A DNA stretch of 64,000 nt from Agelaius tricolor. Its lineage: Eukaryota > Chordata > Aves > Passeriformes > Icteridae. Positions 50,338 through 60,300 of the stretch are shown here, one piece after another; the first letter of the stretch is position 1; each line of letters starts with the position of its first letter. Made by a program: the position numbers and the translations under genes. Location of the stretch: contig JALJCS010000035.1 of the NCBI GenBank assembly GCA_023055355.1, positions 5,897,501 to 5,961,500 of the forward strand, given 5' to 3'. The notes under the pieces are model-generated. The model saw only the letters and a program-made list of their open reading frames with translations. It was not told the DNA's origin and searched no databases.

Positions 50338-52129
50338 GTGAGTCTGTGGGCAGCACCAGTGTCTCCCCAGCTTGAGGGAGGCTCTCCCTCCAGGATCTCC
50401 TCTTTAAAAAGCCCTTCTCTTCTGTAAATGCTCCCTGCTCCTAAATGCCACCATCACTCCTGCTTGGGCACAAACAGCGGGTACAGAGTGAGCTGTGACA
50501 ATTTGCCATTTGCATTTGCAGGCTGTCCTTAACTCTCAGCTGGCACTTGGGAACCCCTCTGATTTCTAAAGGCCTCCAAAAAAGCCCTCTGAGAATGGGA
50601 GTTCAGACTTTCTAAATTCAGCATATCATTAATGTGTGACCTTTTCTGTGTGGAGATGCCCAGGTCTGAATCCCCTCCAGCGACTGGTGGTCTTTATTGC
50701 CACAACTTTTGTAGTCCCACCTAAATCCCAGGAAAAGCTTATGGAACTACTATGCATTTTTAATGCTAGATAATTTTCAGCCTCAGAGCAAGAGATAGTC
50801 CCTATCCCAAAGTCTTAATTTTTACACATCCCTGAATTTTAAGGCTAAAATAATTGTTGTGATCAGTTTGCTGGCCTGATGTAATACTGTTTGGACAGTG
50901 GTTGAAATACCTGGTAGCTGACAGCCTCTTTCAGGGTTTCCATGCCTGTTCTACCTGCATACCTACCTGCTTTTTTCCACCACCTCCATCGCATCAAATG
51001 CTTGGAGAAAGGCAGGTGACTGCAAACCCTTGATGGCTCTGCCAAGTTTTGCCATGCTGGTCAACTTTCAGTGGATTGCTGACTCCCCAGGGATCTGGCT
51101 GGATTCCCACCTAGATGGAGGAATCTTACAAGCCCAAAGCCTCTTTTCTGTACACATCAGGACCATGTTGCTGCTGCTGCTGCTGTGGACAGGCTGGCAC
51201 AAGCACCTTCCAACTTCTCCCACCCACCTCCTAATCAACTCCCACCCTTCTTGCAGGTCATGCCCTCAAAGGGTGTCTGGAAATGACATTACCAGGACAT
51301 GTCCCTGTTAAGTAAATGTCAGCAGAGCAGGGGGACAGCCTCACCACTGAGTAAATAGAGCCACAGGTTTGGGTGCTGTTTAATTGAGCCAGAATTCCAG
51401 GGCTTTAGATAGGCTTTGAAGGGTATTACAGGCAATTCTGTAGGAATTAACCAGGCTGAACTAGGCTTAAAAATATCTTTGCAAGCTTTAGTGGGAGTCC
51501 TGGCAGCATTAAGGAGATAGTGTGTGCAGAGCAAGGAGCCAGGTTCTGACTGGCCATGGGTTGTTTCATCTCCCTGAAGAGCATTTTTGCTTGGTTTGCT
51601 GTGGTAAGGCCACCCTCAGAGGGAATTTAGACCTTACCTGTGGGCTGAACTGACATGGTGAAATGCAGATCAAGTCCCTGTCTCTGATTTTTAGGAATTT
51701 TGGGAGGTCCTTGTACATAGAGTCTCCCTAAATGATTCTCAGCATCTCCAGAAGGACAGGACATACAGAAGCTTAAACAGACTGATTTCCATCTTACTGC
51801 AGCAAAGATATTTCAGAGAAGCCCTGTCATGCTGAATCCTTCTCTTAGTCTCCCAAAGTCAAAGCCAGAGTGCTTCCAGAGGGAGTAACTTTTAATAATG
51901 ACATCAAAGGGATTTCCAAGGGGCTGAGTGCCCTGCCTCAGTTTCTCAAAACCCAGTTAAGGACATCAGTTCACCCTGTGGAGCTGCAGTACGTCCAAGG
52001 GGACTCCTTTAAAAAATAGCTTTAAGATCCAGAAAAGCAGATGTCAGACTTCTATGCTGGTACAGCTGTCTCTTTGCCAGATTGCTTGCAATCAGTGTGC
52101 AAACCCCAGCCTTGTCTGGACTCTTTCAG
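50338..52129 (+). other. Intron in the domain I pore turret (about 1.8 kb)
   Basis: Starts GTGAGT and ends GGACTCTTTCAG; phase 2. It holds a (CTG)6 run (about 51168-51187) and no recognised exon or mobile element. A second acceptor-like TTTGCCAG ends at 52080, but using it would add 49 bases and break the frame. Confidence 0.9.
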
Positions 52130-52421
52130 CCCCTACACGGTTGATTTGGAACGGTACTACCAGACAGAGAACGAAGATGAAAATCCCTTCATCTGCTCCC
52201 AGCCCCGGGAGAATGGGATGCGCTACTGTCGGAGTATCCCAACACGGAGGGAAGAGGGTCTGGAGTGCACTCTGGACTACTATTCCTACAATGACACCAC
52301 CAACACATCTTGTGTGAACTGGAACCAGTACTACACCAACTGCTCGGCTGGGGAGCACAACCCCTTCAAGGGAGCCATCAACTTTGATAACATTGGCTAT
52401 GCCTGGATTGCGATATTTCAG
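52130..52421 (+). CDS. CACNA1G: CACNA1G exon (probable exon 6): domain I S5-pore extracellular loop
   Basis: One base plus 97 residues form the long extracellular loop of domain I and the start of the pore helix. Recognisable blocks are [46 protein letters not shown] and [17 protein letters not shown]. Several cysteines (CSQ, YCRS, LECT, TSCV, TNCS) should form the turret disulphides. Sequons NDT, NTS and NCS mark likely N-glycosylation. The centre ([20 protein letters not shown]) is the variable part and differs from the glycine-rich mammalian version, whereas the ends are nearly invariant. The acceptor CTTTCAG|C and donor TTTCAG|GTGAGC are clear. Confidence 0.96.
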
Positions 52422-52923
52422 GTGAGCCCTGTCTGCCAATTGTCACAAGGTGGGCAAACAGCAGGTCCTGCCCTCAAAATGTTCCCAGGGGCTTTGTAAT
52501 TGTACTCCTGGGGGCTGTTTTGTACTAGTGTGCACCTACATAGTAGTGCACAGGTGCTCAAAGTGATAGGGATAAAATATGATGCCTATTTTGAGAATGT
52601 CTCCACCTCACATGCATGGACAAAACCTTGTGGGTGTGCAGTCTGATGATGTTGGTGTGGAGCAGAGCCTAGAGACTGCTCTTCTTTCTGCAAAATGCAC
52701 TAGTGGCCCTTAAGTCCAGATGGAAAAGGTCTAGATTCAGCCTGGGCAGCTGGTAACATGGCTGTTGGCATTGGGAGGAGCAGGAGTTGGTTCCTCAGCA
52801 TCTTGTACTGCACCAAGACCTGATATGAGGTGTCAGACATGACCCAGCCAGAAGAAACATTGCCTGTGCACTTTATTGTAACTGAGCCTTCAGGAGTTTG
52901 TTTTCCCTTCCTGTCTCCACCAG
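52422..52923 (+). other. Intron before the selectivity-filter exon (502 bp)
   Basis: Starts GTGAGC and ends CTCCACCAG; phase 0. I see no repeat or extra exon. Confidence 0.9.
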
Positions 52924-53016
52924 GTCATCACGTTGGAAGGCTGGGTGGACATCATGTACTTTGTCATGGATGCACACTCCTTCTACAACTTCATCTACTT
53001 CATCCTCCTGATCATT
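52924..53016 (+). CDS. CACNA1G: CACNA1G exon (probable exon 7): domain I P-loop and S6 start
   Basis: Exactly 31 codons, phase 0 at both ends. It begins [19 protein letters not shown] and ends FIYFILLII. The glutamate of TLEGW (codon 52936-52938) is the domain I member of the EEDD ring that forms the T-type selectivity filter. The [12 protein letters not shown] part starts the pore-lining S6 helix. The sequence is identical to the mammalian Cav3.1 peptide as I recall it, as expected for the most constrained part of the channel. The acceptor is CACCAG and the donor is ATCATT|GTGAGT. Confidence 0.97.
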
Positions 53017-54637
53017 GTGAGTGGCCTTAGGGGAGCAGGGGGCGTCCTCCTGGCATTTGGAGAGAGCAGAGTGGAGTCACCCAGAGGAACAGGGCGGAGG
53101 GTACAGTGAATATAAAAGCTGAAGTAGCATCCAGCCTGCTGGGAGAAACGCAGCTTCCCTATGGAATTGTGCTGCAGCTGCATTTAGCTGCAAACATAAA
53201 GAAGGAAAGAGATGTGCTCAAGTGGTGGTAGATCCACTTCTGTTGTTGCTGCTGCTTCTTCTCTCCTTGTGCTTAGAGAGCTTTTCTCTCTTGCTTACCC
53301 CCTTGAATTTAAGTTTTAAAGTAGGCAAATTCCCCTGCCCAGTTTCTGAGTAGAAAAAAAATTTCACCTGCCCAGTTTTTGAGCTAGAAAGGGAAGAGGC
53401 TGCCCAAAAATTCCCCCATAATGCAGAACCCATCTGGCTGGGTCCTTGGTGCCGTGGGGATGTTACAGGAAAACAATCCCAAACTTCAGAGAGCACATTA
53501 AGAAAGAAGGGAAGAGATTACTGCCCACAGCCCACCCACACTTCACAGCATCATCTGAGACCACCCACAAAGGAGCCAACAAAGAGTTTCTGTGGGGTGG
53601 GCTCCCTGATGGGCTTCATCTATGCAAGCAGAATTGTCTACAGGGACTGGCTGAGCTCGTTGTCTAGACTCCCTTTATCGTCAAGGGAGAAAAATAGGTG
53701 CTTTAAGGGGGTGGTTCATCTCCTCTGAAGGTAGACATCCAAAATAAATTAGATGCATTGCAGACTTGATGTGCCTATTTCTCGTTTGACTCTAAAGGAT
53801 CATTAGGTGCCTCGCTCAGATGTAGCTAAGTGAGATGAGTTCTTGTCTTGCTACACAATTGGTCTAAGTCCAGAAAAATAGCTGCATGTTGTCAGTTAGA
53901 TCATTGTGGGGATTTCTGCTCCTCATCAAACCAGGTCTCAAACCCTGACGAGAAAGTAGACGGTTGTTTAGTTCATGATGCTGTTTTCTTTCTGTTAGCT
54001 TCCCCAAGAGAGAAACAAACCCTTGCTCTCAGGCTCCCCAAGATGACGAAGAGGAAGAGCAAGCAGTACTTTTCCAGATGCCGTGCGAGTAACATTAGCA
54101 GTTTGTGATAACCCGTTAGCACGTCAGTAATTCCCTGTGACCCAGGCTGGGCTCTGCAGAAGGCAGAACCTCATGAAACCCTGCTTGGAAAGAAAATCTC
54201 CAAGCTGTGGGTACAGGCTGCTGATGCCCTTGCATAACAGTCACCCGCAAATCCCATTAGCAGGGGAAAGGGATCTGCTCACAAGCTGCCCACACACTGG
54301 CAGAAAAACGCTCCTATGAGGAAGGCACAGTGCATTCATCGTAATGTCACTAATTGTGATAATTACAACTGCTGTCTTTGGAGAGAGAAAAACACCATCT
54401 TAAAAGAGCAAGAGATTTTTGTCAAAATAATCTTCTCTCGTCTTTGATCTCTGACGTCCTCCATGGAGGGCTGGCGTGGGAGTCCCTGGGGTGAGAGCTT
54501 GGGGGGTGAGTCAGCCCAGTCAGTGGTCCCTGCTGGGTGACACAGGGGGTGGGGTTGGCTGGGGTTTGCTGCTCTTTGTCCTCGGCAGATCTGTGTGGTG
54601 CCACGGCCACACTGCCTGATGTCCCCTGCCCCCTTAG
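53017..54637 (+). other. Intron within domain I S6 (about 1.6 kb)
   Basis: Starts GTGAGT and ends CCCCCTTAG; phase 0. It has no recognised mobile element. A TAAT-rich near-palindromic motif lies near 54342-54368. No extra coding exon was found. Confidence 0.9.
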
Positions 54638-55448
54638 GTGGGCTCCTTCTTCATGATCAACCTGTGCCTGGTGGTGATAGCGACACAGTTCTCTGAGACA
54701 AAGCAGCGTGAGAGCCAGCTGATGAAGGAGCAGCGCGTGCGCTACCTGTCCAACGCCAGCACCCTTGCCAGTTTCTCAGAGCCAGGAAGCTGCTATGATG
54801 AGCTCCTCAAGTACCTGGTTTACATTGCCCGGAAGGGCAGCAAGCAGCTGGTGAAGGCCTACAGGGCAGCAGGTGTGAGGATGGGCTTCCTCAGCAGCCC
54901 CACGAGCAAGGCGAGGGCCGAACGGCGCGCCAGGAAGCGCCGGAGCAGGAAGAGATCCTCCGTGCACCACCTCATCCACCACCACCATCACCACCACCAC
55001 CACTACCACCTAGGCAATGGGAACCTGCGAGCGCCCCATGCCAGCCCGGAGATCAGCGATGTGGAGACCAGCTCACTCCACAACGGGACCAACCGGCTGA
55101 TGCTCCCTCCCTCAGCACCCAATTCCCTGGGGGCCCCCAGTGCCTCTCCCAGCAACACTGAGTCCGTGCACAGCATCTACCATGCCGACTGTCACTTTGA
55201 GCCGGTGCGCTGCCGGTCATCCCTGACACAGCCAAGCCTCGGTTTGCCAAGCCCAGAAGGGATCCCCAAGAACATAGTGGGCAGCAAGGTGTACCCCACA
55301 GTGCACTCCAGCACCTCCCATGAGATGCTGAAAGAGAAGAACTTGGGGGAGGCGGCAGTGGGTGCTGGGAGCAGCACCTTGACGAACCTCAACATCCCTC
55401 CCGGGCCATACAGCACCATGCACAAGCTGCTGGAGACACAGAGCACAG
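54638..55448 (+). CDS. CACNA1G: CACNA1G exon (probable exon 8): domain I S6 end and most of the I-II linker
   Basis: The exon has 270 codons plus one base; its first codon GTG is an internal Val, not a start. [18 protein letters not shown] completes S6. SETKQRES...KEQRVRYL and [18 protein letters not shown] then form the helix-loop-helix 'gating brake' that restrains T-type opening. Next come a basic cluster (54914-54955: ten Arg/Lys in fourteen), a run of nine His (54977-55003) followed by YHLGNG, and a long Ser/Pro-rich segment. [19 protein letters not shown] and [20 protein letters not shown] are landmarks of Cav3.1, and they separate it from Cav3.2 and Cav3.3. The donor is ACAG|GTGAGC. 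Transcripts that miss this donor read on openly to a TAA at 55673. Confidence 0.96.
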
Positions 55449-55535
55449 GTGAGCTGGGATTGGATCTACATCTGGGGCTGCTTTCTAGAAATATGATTTT
55501 TGTCCTAATTTTTTTCTCTCTCTGGATTTTTGCAG

Positions 55536-55580
55536 GGTTCTTCTCAGTCCATGTTACAGAGAAAGGTGATGGCTTTCCAG
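55536..55580 (+). other. Candidate 45-nt cassette exon in the I-II linker
   Basis: The upstream signals are a CTAAT branch-point match (55505-55509), a T/C tract and TTTTTGCAG. The downstream donor is CCAG|GTGAGA. The length is 45 bases and the phase is 1 at both ends, so joining it between the flanking exons would add 15 residues ([15 protein letters not shown]) with no frame change. It could instead be a chance match of good splice signals. I know of no described Cav3.1 exon at this place, but I cannot check one. The upstream spacer is 87 bases, short but possible for an intron. Confidence 0.4.
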
Positions 55581-55743
55581 GTGAGATGAATAGGAATCTT
55601 GTGACCTACCTAATGCCTCTTATAGCCAAATTTAGGAGGGAGGTTTCATCCTCCCAGACTTCATATCTACAATAATCCAAGGCATATGAGGGTTTTCAGT
55701 GAATCCATTTTCTTTGCAATCCCCATTTTATAGATTAGAAGAA

Positions 55744-55860
55744 GAGTACAAGAGAGCTGGAGAGGGACTTTGACAAGGACATGTAGTGTCAGGAAGGGGG
55801 GAATGGCTTTAAACTTTGCAGAGAGTGGGTTTAGATTAAATGTTAGGATAAAATGCCATT
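55744..55860 (+). mobile_element. CR1 LINE fragment
   Basis: Blocks GAGCTGGAGAGGGACTTTGA, CAAGGACATGTAGTGTCAGG, GGGGGAATGGCTTTAAACTT and GAGTGGGTTTAGATTAAATG match, in order, the well-known chicken CR1 consensus segment that precedes its 3' end. The copy is truncated at both sides and diverged. It lies in the I-II linker intron, about 160 bases after the candidate cassette exon, in sense orientation. Confidence 0.85.
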
Positions 55861-56962
55861 ATTTCCCTCTACTCCTAAACCATTTACAGGGACCACTTCC
55901 AAATCCTGTACTCCCAAAATCAGCTAGAGCTTGCAGATGGACACCTTCCAGATCTGGGTCCTATCACACACCTGAGTACTGTGTAGCTCTGCTCCTGTGG
56001 GACACAAGGCTTATGGAGATTGAGTGTCTGCTTTGTGTGAATGCTCAAGGACAATCACAGATGCCAAGTATTAAAAAACTGTGATTTTCTCAGGAAGCCT
56101 GTCAGACACTGAACACATCTTTCTTGGATCAGGGATTTCATATCTTCACTTCAAGAAAGTGAAGATATTTTTCTTTTCCCCTCCACATCCTGAAGTTTGG
56201 GAGTTCAGGCCAGTCTAGTCCAAACACTCCCATCCTTCAAGAAGTGTTTCTAGCCAAGATTTCCCAGGCAGTCAGTGCCTTTTCCACCCCACTGCAATGG
56301 CATTAACCTTTCTAGCCAGGAGCTGTGCAGAGAAGAGACCAAATTCTGCCCCCAGCCCAGTGCTGCCCAGAGACTGAACACACAGAACTGGGCTCCGAGT
56401 TGGTTTAGCACAGGGTTTGCACTCTCACTGCTGGGTGCTGCCATACAGGAGTCAGGTGCATGCATTGTCTGTCTGCTTGCAGCCAGCTGGTGGGAATTTT
56501 GGGGAATATACCACTGGTATTTCACCCAGGATACACCTGGCAGCTGCCACCGAGGCCGACATGTGGAGAGGGAAGCCAGTGGTTTTGGAGCATCAGCAGA
56601 GGGAACAGGAAAGAAGGCTGCTAACAGTCCTCCTGATAATTATAGCCAGGCGCCTGCCAGGACCGGGGGAACTGATTGCTTCCTCCTTCCTGTAATGGCT
56701 AGAGATGTAATGAGGTGTGCTCAGGGTCCACGGCTGGGGTAGTATCTGTCTGGGGCAGCAAAGATAGCTTCATAAACAGAGAGAAGGCACTTGGGAAGCC
56801 CAGGTTTTAACCCAGCAGAAGCCCTTTTCCCATTAGGAAATGCCTGTCATGTCAGAGGCAAAGGCTTGGTGTTAACAGGGAGTGAGGGTTGCTTCCCGCA
56901 GCCCCCAGTCCCAGCTGTCCCAGCTGATGAGCTGCCCTTTCCCTGCTCTGTTGGCATTTCAG

Positions 56963-57327
56963 GTCCCTGCCAAAGCTCTTGCAAGATCTCCAGCCCCTGC
57001 ACCAAGCTGGATGGCGGCTCCTGCACCCCCGAGAGCTGCCCTTACTGCCTCACGGCGCTGGCAGGCGAGGCCGAGCTGTCAGACAATGAGACAGCCGACT
57101 CAGACAGTGAGGGGGTCTACGAGTTCACGCAGGATGCTCACTACAGTGACCAGCGAGACCCACAAAGGGGCAGAGCCCGGGCCAGGAGAGCCCATCTGGT
57201 GCTGGCCTTCTGGCATGTGGTGTGTGAGACTTTCCAGAAGATTGTGGACAGCAAATATTTCGGCCGTGGGATCATGGTGGCCATTCTCATTAACACACTC
57301 AGCATGGGGATCGAATACCATGAGCAG
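56963..57327 (+). CDS. CACNA1G: CACNA1G exon (probable exon 9): I-II linker end and domain II S1
   Basis: Two bases plus 121 residues. After the junction glycine it reads [18 protein letters not shown], a cysteine-rich patch (six Cys in about thirty residues) typical of Cav3.1. An acidic stretch ([21 protein letters not shown]) and an Arg-rich turn follow. It ends with [37 protein letters not shown] and IEYHEQ, which is S1 of domain II. The acceptor GGCATTTCAG|GT and donor GAGCAG|GTGAGT are strong; the exon ends in phase 0. The next exon of the family, beginning roughly PEELTNALEISN, is not found before the window ends. Confidence 0.96.
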
Positions 57328-60300
57328 GTGAGTGCTGTCCTGGCAGCTCCTGGTGCAGAGGGATTGCAGATGGAGTTATGAGTCTGAATTCATCTGCTGG
57401 TGGGATGGTTTGCGGTGAGAGGCATTAAAAAACTCTGGGAAGGGTCCCAGAATGGAATGAGGCAGGCTTTTTCCTCTGAGTGTGCTTCCAGGTTGCAGCA
57501 ATCACCTTGACTGGTACCTGGCTATGTGAGCTCCTGCATCCTAGCCCTACCAGGGATGGTCAGCACCATGCTGAGACCACTGTCCCCTGGGCAGCACCAG
57601 GTGTTGCTGGGGTCTGTGGTGAGTGAACCAAGGAGATGAGGCAGTCCTTTGCCACCAGGTCACTGTGAGCCTGGCAGTGCTTAAGGTGCTGCCAGCACCT
57701 GTGGGCTCGGTGGGCTCTGTGAGCTGTGGGGTCAGTGCAGCTGCAGGCAGAGAACTACTGAATTTGCACTCCTTGGAGAGGAGGTAAAAAATGGCTTTGC
57801 CTCCTCAGTGAATGCTCCAGCAGCAGCATGATGAGTCCAAAATAGACTCATCACTGGCTATTCCTTTGCTCAATTATCTGAGTCCTTGCAGGCAGGAGAG
57901 TGCCTGTGCTCCAGCCTCTCACCGCTTGTCACCTAGCAGAGCTTTCCCTATATATAGTCATTAAGAAAAGGAGTTGCCATGTTCCTCTTGAAACATCTCC
58001 ATGATGTTCCATGACAAGAACTCTGCTTTCAGATGGTTTGCATGCTGTGGCCTCACATGAGTTTTGTGGCTGCTGCTGGGGCCTGCCTGGCACGGTGCCC
58101 TTGATCCTACCTCAAGCACATGTCTTGGGGCTGCAGGTGCATGCTTCCTTTAGGGTGAAGAGTTTATTAGTGGGGATGTAGGGATGCTGAAAAACCTTGT
58201 TATAAAGCACTCCCATTCTTGAGAGCTCCCAGCATGTTATTTCTCCTGGGATGTCAGAGCTCTGTGCTCCCAGAAAGACACAGCCACTCCTGTGCCAGCA
58301 CCAGTCTTGGCTGAGAAGCTCGTTGCGTCTCAAGTCATGACTCACCTTTTCTCCCTTCCTGCCATGTTTCCTGTTTGCTGGGTTGCACGCAGAGGTGTTT
58401 CTCCCCCAACTCCTGGAGGAAGCAGTGGTGGCTGTGGATCAACTCCCAATTCCCCTGTCATCCTGTGGCATTAATGCCTCAGTGACCAAGTGCCAGGGAG
58501 ACGTGGCTGTGCTCAATGTGTCCCTTCCAGCCAGCGCCTTCCCCCTGATGCCCTGATGCAGTCTAGCTGGCTAGGTGTTGTTTTCAGTACACAATAAACA
58601 GTGGTGCACTCCAAAGTCCTGCTGGTTTCACCTTCATTTGCTGCCCTTGGTGGGAGCTCTGCAGGGAAGCTTGAGTGATTCTACCTTTATTTAATAATCT
58701 TGGGAAGATTATCCCAAAGAAGCTGGGAGGAGGTGGTTCACAAAAACCAATAAACACTTTTATTCCTACCTTGGCTGAAGGGTGAAAGCACATCCACAGT
58801 GTCTTTGCTCTAAATGCCCAAGGGGCTGATTGTCAAAGCTTGTTGCTCTTTACCAGGAGCATTTTTGGGAGATGTTGGTGTGGTCTCCCATCTGGGGGGA
58901 CCACCCCACCGGGGATGGGTGGCTGAGTAAGCTCCCATCGTCAAACGCCCTAAGTGCAACACAACTCCTTAATTCTTTGCCTTGGGAAAAGTGGGGTAGG
59001 AGGTTTCTGGCTTCTGCCCTGGCCAGTGGTGAGTCCCAGAAAATACCTGGATGACAAGAGGCAGATTTTTGTTTGGTTTTTGGGTAACAAGGGTGAAGGG
59101 AGCTGATAAGCGTGGGGGTACTCCAGACACTGTGGGTGGTTGCTTTCTTTAATGGTCGTTTGAAGCTACTACCGTTCCAGATTCCTTTCTCCCAGGCATT
59201 TGGAGGGAATAGCAGAGCTTGTTTTTATTAGTTCATCTTCTCAAAGTGGCAGCAGAGAACAGAGAGGTGTTTCTTTGTAACCTCGTAAGGCTTAGAGTTG
59301 GCAATTTCATAATCTGACAGTTATGAGAGCAGGAATTAGAGGGGCAAAATGTTCGACCAGGCCTTCCTGCAGAGATTATAAACACTGAAACATGAGTTTT
59401 TTTTCTTTTGGAAGAGCCTTTCCTAAAAGTGTGAGTGATCAACCATGTCAAATTTATCTTTACTGACTGATGTTTGCAAAGATGTGAGGGCGCTTGAAGA
59501 GTACTTGACTCCATGACTTTCTATATTAAGCTCTCTGCTTATTTAGACAGTATTTACCTCTTGGGCTTTCCACATGCTGCCCTGGGCACAGTGGGCTATA
59601 TTAGGGTAAATATTTTAAGGACCTATTTTAAGGTGTCACGTCAAAACCTTGTGTTGTTTACAGGCCCCTTGGCAGAGGGGCTGCTCCTCTCTGAGAGGAA
59701 GGACAGGCTGGAGGTTACTCAAAAAGGAAGAAGGAAGATGCCTACCCATCTGCCCCCAGCAATGCTGGGTGGGATTCAGCAGCTCTGGGACCACCAGACC
59801 ATCCTGGACTTCAAGACAGGAGCTGATGAGCTGAGCTCCTCATAACAGCCAGGGAGAAAAGTTTGCTCCTCTGGAGGTTTGACATCTCACCTTGGGACAG
59901 GCAGCCTGGAGGGACCTGAAAAAATCTTTTAGTCCCTTGTTTAACAGACAAGGCAACCAGAGTAGGCCTGGTTGTGATATTTAAGATGATAGTGGTTCTC
60001 TGAATGCACATACAAATTAGCGGCAATTGGGAGTGTGTTGAAAACACTGGCTCCCACCTCTTGCTGTTTATTTGTATTCATCCATCAGTCAACCTGGTCA
60101 GATTGAGCACCCATGGCCAGGGCTGCTGGATGAACCTTCTCTTCCACCCAAAGCTCTTTTCCATAAGCCTCCTTCAACACACATTTTACCATCACATGGC
60201 TGGGGCTTCAAGAGCTGGGTTTCCTCTAGGCTCCTTCTGACATGAGCTGACTTTCTCACTCAACACCAGGTTGTTTCCACGTGGTTCCTGCACATGCCTG

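Larger units (their letters stand above)
55449..56962 (+). other. Intron in the I-II linker (about 1.5 kb)
   Basis: Starts GTGAGC and ends TTGGCATTTCAG; phase 1. It contains a candidate 45-nt cassette exon (55536-55580) and a CR1 fragment (about 55744-55860). The intron stays open in the exon 8 frame for 225 bases before the first stop. Confidence 0.88.

Noticed and set aside
52081..52129. Upstream alternative acceptor (TTTGCCAG) for the pore-turret exon
   Set aside because: It would add 49 bases, which is not a multiple of three, and so break the frame. The downstream CTTTCAG restores the family sequence.
54638..54640. GTG at the beginning of the large exon as a start codon
   Set aside because: It follows a splice acceptor (CCCTTAG) and encodes the Val that continues S6 (LLII-VGSFF). 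It is internal.
37627..57327. Assignment of the exons to CACNA1H or CACNA1I
   Set aside because: Domain I alone would fit any T-type channel. The I-II linker landmarks (His run then [37 protein letters not shown]) match Cav3.1 as I know it.
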